This document shows positions 1 to 6,114 of a stretch of 7,288 nucleotides of DNA, in pieces; positions within the stretch are counted from its first letter, which is position 1, and each line of letters starts with the position of its first letter. Under the pieces are notes generated by a model. The model was given only the letters and a program-made list of their open reading frames with translations. It made no database searches and was not told the DNA's origin. This DNA is from CAINEC01 sp046052065 (GTDB lineage Bacteria; Bacteroidota; Bacteroidia; AKYH767-A; OLB10), in contig JBJOND010000095.1 in the NCBI GenBank assembly GCA_046052065.1, positions 1 to 7,288 of the forward strand, read 5' to 3'. Position numbers and translations under genes: made by a program.

Positions 1-1577
1 CCGGCATTCGATAATTTTTCATCTGTATCAAACGCTTTGTAACTACGAGCCTGTTCAAAAGCATATACTGCATTTTTAAAATCGTTCTTCTCTTTATAGG
101 CCATTCCTAAATTATACCATGCATCGTTATAATTCGGAATCAGACTTACTCCTTTAGTAAGTTGTTCGATTGCTTGGTCAAGATAAATAGTTTTCTGATT
201 ATTATCTTTTTCTTTTAAAGCTTTTTCGACGAGTAATGCACTTCCATATGCATAACGAATACGCGCACTCTCCGAAGAAATTTTTACATCGTGAGAAAGT
301 AGCGTTATATTATCTTTCCAATCGCCGTTACGCGAATAAGTCCGAGCAGAAAATGCAAGGGTTATAACAAGTAAAATAATATTAGCACTATTTAGTTTCA
401 GAAGTGAATTAAGCGAAATGTTTTTATTTTTTTGGTCAGACAGGTTGAATAATTTATCCATAAGTAAAGCAACAAGTAAACAAAATCCGAAAGAAGCTGT
501 ATATACAAATCGTTCTCCCATGGTTGCCTCAAGTGTTAGAAATAAATTGGAAAGCAATGATATACTTCCTAAGTAGAATAATATTGCAAAAGCAATCAAT
601 GATTTTTTTGAAAGTGAACGTAGTGCGAAAATTAGTCCACCAATAGTTATTGCAATACCTAATAATGCTAATGGATTACCAAATGTAATATTCGGAATCG
701 TGTTGTAGGAATAATCAAATACCAATGATATAGGTATTAATAATATTCCTATGTAACGCGCAAGGATTCCGAATGCTGTTGCAAGTTGTGATGCTTTGTT
801 TGGTGCACCTACAAGTGAATTATTAATTAATAGGACTTCTTGTTCACCGGTAATTGTTCCGAGGATATTAGTACGTATCAACATGAACAAACCAAATAAT
901 GCTAAATATGGAAAAGACAATTTTACGATATCCATTATTTTTTTATCCGTTACGAACCATAACGCTAACGGATATACTCCAATCCAGGTTACGCTCGATT
1001 CTTTACTGAATAACGCTATTAGGAATGCAAGGCAAGATAAAATCATCCAATGGATTTTATTTTTATCAATGTAGTTAAACAGAAGTTTCAAAGCGAGTAT
1101 CCCGAAGAAGAAACTTAATAGTTCATCGCGACTCTTAATATTAGCTACCACTTCTGTATGAATAGGGTGGGCTACAAACAATAATGTAGCGGCAATAGGG
1201 ATGAGCGGATGATAGTTTTGAAGAATTCTTTTAAGCACAGAAAGTACAACAATACTTGTCAGCACATAAAACAGAATATTCATGATATGTCCTGGAAGAG
1301 GTGAACCATTACCTATTTGATATTCGACTGCAAACATGGCAACGGATAACGGACGATATAATCCTTCTTTTCTATCCCAGAATCCTGCGCGATAAGCATT
1401 GGTGAAAATATCTTTAAGTCCATCAACACCTTTTTTAGTGAAACTATTATTTGCTATTACAGTTCCATCGTCAACTGTGAAATCATGATTAATGGTATTC
1501 GCGTAGAGTAAAAAGGAAAACAAAATCACAAAAAGATAAACAGGTGTCCAATTGAAAGGCGTATTATCTACTACCAT
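1..1577 (-). CDS. TMTC-like multi-pass membrane protein with C-terminal TPR repeats (partial, 3' end outside window)
   Basis: The minus-strand frame is open from an ATG at 1577-1575 to the left edge, giving 525 complete codons and no stop. The protein resembles the TMTC/DUF1736 family of GT-C-fold membrane proteins; eukaryotic TMTC1-4 are O-mannosyltransferases. Visible family features are a first hydrophobic helix (about residues 12-27), an acidic FTVDDG loop motif (33-38), a YRPLSVAMF segment (74-83), HPIHTEVVANIKSRDELLS (137-155), further hydrophobic helices to about residue 410, and GERFVYTASFGF (354-365). The last ~90 residues are hydrophilic and TPR-like, the clearest unit being DAWYNLGMAYKEKNDFKNAV (485-504). 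More TPRs probably follow outside the window. An in-frame GTG at 1616-1614 would add 13 residues (MNKKSKNIIPEKK), a plausible lysine-rich cytoplasmic N-terminus, so the start is uncertain. The membrane part probably transfers a sugar from a lipid carrier onto an exported substrate, but that is inferred from the family. It follows hppA behind a terminator. Confidence 0.85.
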   Translation of the reverse strand, partial: MVVDNTPFNWTPVYLFVILFSFLLYANTINHDFTVDDGTVIANNSFTKKGVDGLKDIFTNAYRAGFWDRKEGLYRPLSVAMFAVEYQIGNGSPLPGHIMNILFYVLTSIVVLSVLKRILQNYHPLIPIAATLLFVAHPIHTEVVANIKSRDELLSFFFGILALKLLFNYIDKNKIHWMILSCLAFLIALFSKESSVTWIGVYPLALWFVTDKKIMDIVKLSFPYLALFGLFMLIRTNILGTITGEQEVLLINNSLVGAPNKASQLATAFGILARYIGILLIPISLVFDYSYNTIPNITFGNPLALLGIAITIGGLIFALRSLSKKSLIAFAILFYLGSISLLSNLFLTLEATMGERFVYTASFGFCLLVALLMDKLFNLSDQKNKNISLNSLLKLNSANIILLVITLAFSARTYSRNGDWKDNITLLSHDVKISSESARIRYAYGSALLVEKALKEKDNNQKTIYLDQAIEQLTKGVSLIPNYNDAWYNLGMAYKEKNDFKNAVYAFEQARSYKAFDTDEKLSNA

Positions 1578-1648
1578 TTTTTTCTCTGGAATAATGTTCT
1601 TTGATTTCTTGTTCACGTTCTTATAATTACTTATTACGTAAAAGTAAG

Positions 1649-1677
1649 TAAAATTATTTTTGATGAAAGTGCTACAA
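1649..1677 (-). promoter_or_regulatory. Candidate Bacteroidota-type promoter for the TMTC-like gene
   Basis: Read on the minus strand, TTG at 1677-1675 is followed after 18 bases by TAATTTTA at 1656-1649. The Bacteroidota consensus is TTG, then about 19-20 bases, then TAnnTTTG. The -7 element matches at all but its last base. It lies just beyond the hppA terminator and ahead of both possible starts (1616 and 1577), which fits independent transcription. AT-rich sequence makes chance matches common. Confidence 0.3.
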
Positions 1678-1686
1678 ATGGACAAC

Positions 1687-1717
1687 AAAAAAGGCCTTCT
1701 TTGCAGAAGACCTTTTT
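1687..1717 (-). terminator. Intrinsic terminator after hppA
   Basis: On the minus strand a 13-bp stem (AAAAAGGTCTTCT paired with AGAAGGCCTTTTT, one G-U wobble) closes a GCAA tetraloop of the stable GNRA type. It is followed by a run of T. It begins 18 bases after the hppA stop codon. The wobble pair becomes a C-A mismatch if the plus strand is read, so the hairpin is best formed in the hppA transcript. Confidence 0.88.
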
Positions 1718-1735
1718 AAAATTATTTTGAAAGAA

Positions 1736-4228
1736 TTATTTTTTCTTGCAACATTCTTTTTCGCCACCCATTTTCTCGTGACATTCTTCTTTATTCATGT
1801 CGCATGATTTCATATCGCCTGAACATTCTTTCATTCCCCCCATTTTCTCATGACACTCTTCTTTAGACATATCTCCACAACCTTCCATTCCTTTGTGACA
1901 TTCTTTCATAGCTTTCATGCATGCATCAGATTTCATATGGCATTTTCCATTTTCCATCTTCACACAAGCTGTACTATCAATCATACCTGCTTGCATCCAA
2001 ACTGCGCACATAGATGAATCGATAATACAATTGCCTTCTGCATCTTTATCGCAGGACATCATTGATGTTCCGCATTCCATTTTATCTGAGGAACATTTAT
2101 CCATTCCTGCTTCACCACCATTAACAGCAATATATGGAGCTATTACTAATGATACAATCGACATTAATTTAATTAGAATGTTCATTGAAGGTCCAGAGGT
2201 ATCTTTAAATGGATCACCAACAGTATCACCTGTAACAGATGCTTTGTGTGGCTCTGATTTTTTGTAATACATCTCTCCGTTGATCATTACTCCTTTCTCA
2301 AATGATTTCTTTGCATTATCCCATGCACCACCAGCGTTCGATTGAAAAATACCCATTAATACACCACTCACTGTTACACCTGCAAGTAAACCACCTAACA
2401 CTTCTGGTCCGAAGATAAATCCAACGATTAATGGCGTAATAAGTGCGATAGCACCTGGCATAATCATTTCACGAATAGAGGCATTAGTTGAAATAGCAAC
2501 ACATTTTTCATATTCTGGCTTTGCTGTATATTCCATAATACCTGGAATTTCACGGAACTGACGACGAACTTCCTGTACCATATCCATTGCAGCTTTACCA
2601 ACCGCTTGAATACATAATGCAGAGAAGATAAATGGAATCATACCACCTACAAATAAACCTGCTAATACAGGCGCTTTGTAAATATCAATAGCATCAATAC
2701 CAGCAATACCAACAAACGCTGCAAATAAAGCTAACGATGTTAATGCTGCAGAAGCAATCGCGAATCCTTTTCCTGTTGCTGCTGTTGTATTACCAACTGC
2801 ATCTAAATTATCAGTACGCTCACGAACTTCTGGAGGTAATTGACTCATCTCAGCAATACCACCTGCATTATCAGCGATAGGTCCGAAAGCATCAATTGCT
2901 AATTGCATCGCTGTAGTTGCCATCATACCCGCAGCTGCAATTGCTACTCCGTATAATCCAGCACAATAATAAGAAGCCATAATTCCCGCTGCTAATGTGA
3001 TAATAGGAATTACAGTCGATTTCATTCCAACTGATAAACCACCAATAATATTAGTAGCATGACCAGTAGATGATTGTTGAATAATAGAGTTCACAGGACC
3101 TTTACCCATTGCTGTGTAATATTCAGTCACGATACTCATAATTGCACCTACTACAGTACCTACCACGATGGCCATAAAAACACCCATTTTAGTAAATGTT
3201 GCAGATCTTAATGTGATATCACCTTCTGGTAACATATATTGCACAGCAAAATAAGAAGCAATTACTGTCAAAATCATCGATGCCCAGTTACCAAGGTTTA
3301 ATGCGTTTTGTACATTCGATTTTTCATCTTTAATAGATACGAACCATGTTCCTACTATCGAGAAAATAATTCCCAATCCACAAATTACCATTGGTAATAA
3401 GATTGGCGACATTCCACCATAGTTATCACTTACTATAACTTCTTGACCTAATACCATTGTAGCAAGAATCGTAGCTACATAAGAACCGAATAAATCGGCA
3501 CCCATACCTGCTACGTCACCTACATTATCACCAACGTTATCAGCAATTGTTGCTGGGTTACGAACGTCATCCTCAGGAATTCCTGCTTCTACTTTACCTA
3601 CTAAGTCAGCACCTACGTCAGCAGCTTTAGTATAAATACCACCACCAACACGGGCAAATAAGGCAATCGATTCAGCACCTAAAGAAAACCCTGTTAATAC
3701 TTCAATCGAAGTAGAAACGGTATTCGCTCCTAGTCCAGAAAATATGCTTAAAAATGCGATGAATAAACCTCCTAGACCAAGGATTGCTAAACCAGCAACG
3801 CCTAATCCCATTACGGTTCCACCTGTAAAGGAAACTTTTAATGCTTGTTTTAAACTTGTACGCGCAGCTTGTGTAGTACGTACATTCGCTTTTGTTGCGA
3901 CTTTCATTCCGATATAACCAGCAACAGCTGAGAATACTGCTCCGATAATAAAGGAAATCGAGATAATCCAGCTAGAGTGAATTTCTTTTCCATTTACCTC
4001 GTGAATAGTTCCAGAATATGCTAACAAGGCTGCAGCAATTGAAACGAAAATGGCTAATACTTTCCATTCAGCTTTTAAAAACGCCATTGCGCCATCAGCA
4101 ATATAGCCAGCTAATTCTTGCATTTTTGCGTCGCCAGCATCTTGTTTACTAACCCAAGCGGATTTAATAGCCATCACAATCAGGCCTACAATCCCAAGTA
4201 CGGGAATCAAATAAATTATATTGTCCAT
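1736..4228 (-). CDS. hppA: K+-dependent membrane-bound ion-pumping pyrophosphatase with Cys/Met-rich C-terminal tail
   Basis: This protein hydrolyses cytoplasmic pyrophosphate and uses the energy to pump H+ (possibly Na+) across the inner membrane. It has 830 residues; family members are usually about 660-770. The core (1-702) is typical: multiple hydrophobic helices, the PPi/Mg site KAADVGADLVGK (201-212) and EDDVRNPATIADNVGDNVGD (219-238), DAFGPIADNAGGIAEM (446-461), TDNLDAVGNTTAATGKG (472-488) and NAGGAWDNAKK (631-641). Ala483 and Gly486 in GNTTAATGKG fit the K+-dependent class. Helix 6 reads DLFGSYVA (245-252), with no Glu at either usual ion-gate position, while Glu186 sits in GAESIALF of the preceding helix. 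I recall that arrangement from Flavobacterium-type H+-PPases, so H+ pumping is inferred. The last hydrophobic helix is about 683-702. Residues 709-830 form a hydrophilic tail with 16 Cys and 18 Met that is not part of the core fold. The ATG at 4228 directly precedes the first helix (MDNIIYLIPV). Core identity is near certain; the tail's role is unknown. Confidence 0.97.
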   Translation of the reverse strand: MDNIIYLIPVLGIVGLIVMAIKSAWVSKQDAGDAKMQELAGYIADGAMAFLKAEWKVLAIFVSIAAALLAYSGTIHEVNGKEIHSSWIISISFIIGAVFSAVAGYIGMKVATKANVRTTQAARTSLKQALKVSFTGGTVMGLGVAGLAILGLGGLFIAFLSIFSGLGANTVSTSIEVLTGFSLGAESIALFARVGGGIYTKAADVGADLVGKVEAGIPEDDVRNPATIADNVGDNVGDVAGMGADLFGSYVATILATMVLGQEVIVSDNYGGMSPILLPMVICGLGIIFSIVGTWFVSIKDEKSNVQNALNLGNWASMILTVIASYFAVQYMLPEGDITLRSATFTKMGVFMAIVVGTVVGAIMSIVTEYYTAMGKGPVNSIIQQSSTGHATNIIGGLSVGMKSTVIPIITLAAGIMASYYCAGLYGVAIAAAGMMATTAMQLAIDAFGPIADNAGGIAEMSQLPPEVRERTDNLDAVGNTTAATGKGFAIASAALTSLALFAAFVGIAGIDAIDIYKAPVLAGLFVGGMIPFIFSALCIQAVGKAAMDMVQEVRRQFREIPGIMEYTAKPEYEKCVAISTNASIREMIMPGAIALITPLIVGFIFGPEVLGGLLAGVTVSGVLMGIFQSNAGGAWDNAKKSFEKGVMINGEMYYKKSEPHKASVTGDTVGDPFKDTSGPSMNILIKLMSIVSLVIAPYIAVNGGEAGMDKCSSDKMECGTSMMSCDKDAEGNCIIDSSMCAVWMQAGMIDSTACVKMENGKCHMKSDACMKAMKECHKGMEGCGDMSKEECHEKMGGMKECSGDMKSCDMNKEECHEKMGGEKECCKKK
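1751..1792 (-). repeat. Second copy of internal repeat in HppA tail
   Basis: This encodes KEECHEKMGGEKEC (residues 813-826). It matches the copy at 1823-1864 at 35 of 42 bases by hand count, with a 72-bp (24-residue) offset that keeps frame. It indicates growth of the Cys-rich tail by in-frame duplication. Confidence 0.8.
1823..1864 (-). repeat. First copy of internal repeat in HppA tail
   Basis: This encodes KEECHEKMGGMKEC (residues 789-802), the partner of 1751-1792. A weaker related stretch, KECHKGMEGC (residues 775-784), lies just before it, so the tail may have grown by more than one duplication. Confidence 0.8.
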
Positions 4229-4247
4229 AAGTTCATTTTTAGGGACA

Positions 4248-4278
4248 CGAATTTACCCCTTTTTGCCCTTTAAACCAA
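4248..4278 (-). promoter_or_regulatory. Candidate Bacteroidota-type promoter for hppA
   Basis: On the minus strand, TTG at 4278-4276 and TAAATTCG at 4255-4248 are separated by 20 bases, close to the Bacteroidota TTG / TAnnTTTG arrangement with one mismatch in the -7 box. The box ends 19 bases before the hppA ATG, implying a very short leader. There is no convincing Shine-Dalgarno site before the ATG, only an A-rich stretch, which is usual for this phylum. Confidence 0.35.
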
Positions 4279-4382
4279 AAATTCTGCTCCTTAATAAATG
4301 CGATTGAAAGAATAATAACCTTAAGGCAATGTTGTTATCTAATTTATTATGCCTTTACCTTCTGAAAATCAAACGTTAAGAG

Positions 4383-6002
4383 TTATTTTTTTATAAAAGA
4401 AAGTTCAGCTGTTTGATTGTTTTGCTGAATACGACAATGGTAAAATCCAGGGGCGAGAGAGGCCGTATTGATGGAATTATTACTGTTCTTATCGACTTCC
4501 GCTTGCAATACCAACTTGCCGGTAACATCATATATCGTAACCAACGCCTGATTTTGAAGGCCGTTAAGTTGAAGAAAGTTGGAAGTAGGGTTCGGATAAA
4601 TGCTATACTCACTCAACTTTATTATTTCACCCAAATCATTGCAAGCATCTACAAATATTGTATCAAACACAGTTGATGAGCATCCAAACTGATTTAAAAA
4701 AGTATAACTTATCAAGTGATTTCCATTTCCAGAAATCGCTGGGTTGAATGATGTGTTATTAACGCCAGTCTCATTAAATACTCCACCAATTGGTGAAACA
4801 TAATTTTCAAGATTTAAAGAGGACGAATTTGAACATAGTGAAGTGTCAATGTTAAAAACAGGATTTGTAGATGGTTGAATATGAAATTTAATAGTATCAG
4901 AATTAATTCCTGGGCCACATGAACTATTTATTTGACAAAAAAATTCAAAATTGTTTAGCACGAAAGGAGGATTTTTAACAGTCAAAATATTGGAGTTAGC
5001 TCCACTAAAAACACTATCATTTTGAATATCTGCAAAGCTACCATTAACGTTTCTTTTCCAGCGATAGCCAGATGCATTAATGCAGGATAAAGAATAGGAA
5101 GTGCTATCGTTATCACAAATAATTGGTGATAAAGGTTGTGAAGTGATGTAAGGGTTGGCGCTGATACAATTGCCAATAAAGTAAATTAGAATATCTCTTC
5201 TTACTGTTCCAATTAAATCTCCGTTTCTATATTCACTTACTAATACCGCAATTATATAATTGGCAACATTGGAAGGAGTAAAATTTAAAATTCCTGTTTG
5301 ATGATTTAATATTATAGGGGTAGATGAACTAAACGGATAATTAACAGAATAAAGGGGACCATAACTAGATGTTGTATCATTTATAGGACATTGAATATCA
5401 CCGCCTCGCGGCTCAATGATTGAATACGTTAACGAATCACCATTTATTTGTGTTGCTCCAAGATCATAAGAAAAATTATTTCCAACACAAAAACTTAATT
5501 GCGATACTTGATTTAAAGTAGGTGATGAATGATCTACCCATAGGTTATTTAAATGGGCATCTACTATCAAGCTGGGATCCCAACTGTTAATAGCGCCCAC
5601 TCGACAACATTCAAACCATACAAATTTCCAATCGCTTGCTGCATGGGGTAATTGAACTATTCCTTGATAATCGGCAGTGTAACCATCGTTTGAACTAAGT
5701 GGGCAAATGGAACCACAAGGTGGTGCAGGAATATAATTTAGAACTCCAATGAAATTTAACGTGATTGTGTCAGAATAATTTTGTGAAACAGAGGATATGC
5801 AAACACTAACGGTAGGTTTATATTGAATATAATCAGCAGCTGTCCCATAACAACCGCCATAAAATCGAAAGTGTATTAAATATTCGTTAGGTGTTCCTGT
5901 GTAAACATAAGTTAATTCGCCCCCTAATAAATGAGAAGCCTTTGTTCTGTATCCTGTAAATATTAATAGAACAAATAGTAGTAAGCAAAAAGTTTTCTTC
6001 AT
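4383..6002 (-). CDS. Secreted T9SS-sorted protein with SHLLGGELTY N-terminal domain and Ig-like segment
   Basis: The product is a cell-surface or extracellular protein exported by Sec and then by the type IX system; its molecular function is unknown. Counting from the ATG at 6002 (539 residues), residues 1-22 form a signal peptide (MKKTFCLLLFVLLIFTG, probable cleavage after TKA). SHLLGGELTYVYTG (23-36) then opens a Cys-containing beta-rich domain found at the N-terminus of many large Bacteroidota surface proteins. Residues ~288-376 look Ig-like, with SQPLSPIICDNDS, a YRWKR core and paired Cys. Residues ~386-454 (DTSLCSNSS...NYVSPIGG...FVDAC) form another beta-domain shared with the neighbouring secreted protein. 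The last ~75 residues are a type A sorting domain: YSIYPNPTSNFLQLNG, VTIYDVTGKLV, GFYHCRI, ending SFIKK. The frame extends upstream to an ATG at 6020 and a TTG at 6029, but only the 6002 start puts the signal peptide at the very N-terminus. Being complete and fairly short, it may be a binding or adhesion module rather than an enzyme. Confidence 0.9.
   Translation of the reverse strand: MKKTFCLLLFVLLIFTGYRTKASHLLGGELTYVYTGTPNEYLIHFRFYGGCYGTAADYIQYKPTVSVCISSVSQNYSDTITLNFIGVLNYIPAPPCGSICPLSSNDGYTADYQGIVQLPHAASDWKFVWFECCRVGAINSWDPSLIVDAHLNNLWVDHSSPTLNQVSQLSFCVGNNFSYDLGATQINGDSLTYSIIEPRGGDIQCPINDTTSSYGPLYSVNYPFSSSTPIILNHQTGILNFTPSNVANYIIAVLVSEYRNGDLIGTVRRDILIYFIGNCISANPYITSQPLSPIICDNDSTSYSLSCINASGYRWKRNVNGSFADIQNDSVFSGANSNILTVKNPPFVLNNFEFFCQINSSCGPGINSDTIKFHIQPSTNPVFNIDTSLCSNSSSLNLENYVSPIGGVFNETGVNNTSFNPAISGNGNHLISYTFLNQFGCSSTVFDTIFVDACNDLGEIIKLSEYSIYPNPTSNFLQLNGLQNQALVTIYDVTGKLVLQAEVDKNSNNSINTASLAPGFYHCRIQQNNQTAELSFIKK
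4386..4600 (-). repeat. Duplicated T9SS sorting-domain DNA, copy 1
   Basis: These bases encode the C-terminal sorting domain of the complete secreted protein. They match 6118-6332 without gaps at a constant offset of 1732 bases, with about 23 differences in 215 by hand count (~89% identity). The match begins just inside the stop codons, which differ (TAA here, TGA in the other copy), and ends near the YPNP motif. Confidence 0.93.
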
Positions 6003-6028
6003 AATTAAATAATAATTCATATTAAACA

Positions 6029-6059
6029 AGATGCAATTTTTTAATAATAAGTTGCATCT
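6029..6059 (-). other. Inverted repeat between the two secreted-protein genes
   Basis: AGATGCAA (6029-6036) and TTGCATCT (6052-6059) form a perfect 8-bp stem with a 15-base AT-rich loop. It lies 55 bases past the stop of the upstream secreted-protein gene and 27 bases before the ATG of the next. On the minus strand there is only a weak T-rich stretch after it (TGTTTAATA), so it is a poor intrinsic terminator. It might instead be an mRNA-stabilising hairpin or an operator. Confidence 0.4.
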
Positions 6060-6114
6060 CTATTTAAAAACAAGAAATATTATCTAATCAAGAACTATTA
6101 TCATTTACACCCAA

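Larger units (their letters stand above)
1739..2104 (-). other. Cys/Met/His-rich C-terminal extension of HppA
   Basis: This segment encodes residues 709-830 of the pyrophosphatase, after its last membrane helix. It holds 16 Cys, 18 Met and several Cys-His pairs (CH at 763, 777, 792 and 816) among many Lys, Glu and Asp. Cys spacing is strikingly regular: 712, 719, 726, 734, 741, 755, 763, 770, 777, 784, 792, 802, 809, 816, then 826 and 827. In membrane pyrophosphatases of known structure both termini face away from the cytoplasm, so the tail should lie in the periplasm (inferred). Soft ligands in this density suggest binding of Cu, Zn or another thiophilic metal, or disulfide cross-linking. 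I recognise no named domain. Confidence 0.85.

Noticed and set aside
796..1074. Plus-strand open frame of 92 codons
   Set aside because: It lies antisense to the TMTC-like coding frame, which has clear family motifs across this stretch. The plus-strand product shows no recognisable features.
1741..1870. Repeated C-rich motifs at the HppA end as a CRISPR-like or mobile repeat
   Set aside because: The repeats are imperfect, in frame and explained by duplicated protein sequence. There are no spacers or inverted ends.
1917..2267. Plus-strand open frame of 116 codons
   Set aside because: It is antisense to the HppA C-terminus and tail. It is open because of the codon bias of the minus-strand gene.
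4323..4355. Possible terminator hairpin (AAGGCA / TGCCTT) after the complete secreted-protein gene
   Set aside because: It has only 6 base pairs, a 21-base loop and no T-run afterwards. It is too weak to call.
4391..4676. Short open frames on both strands over the sorting domain, and one at 4982-5176 on the minus strand
   Set aside because: All overlap the well-supported secreted-protein gene in other frames and have no signal peptide, domain or leader of their own.
6003..6029. Upstream TTG (6029) or ATG (6020) as start of the secreted protein
   Set aside because: They would put 6-9 extra residues ahead of a canonical MKK plus hydrophobic signal peptide, and the TTG overlaps the inverted repeat.
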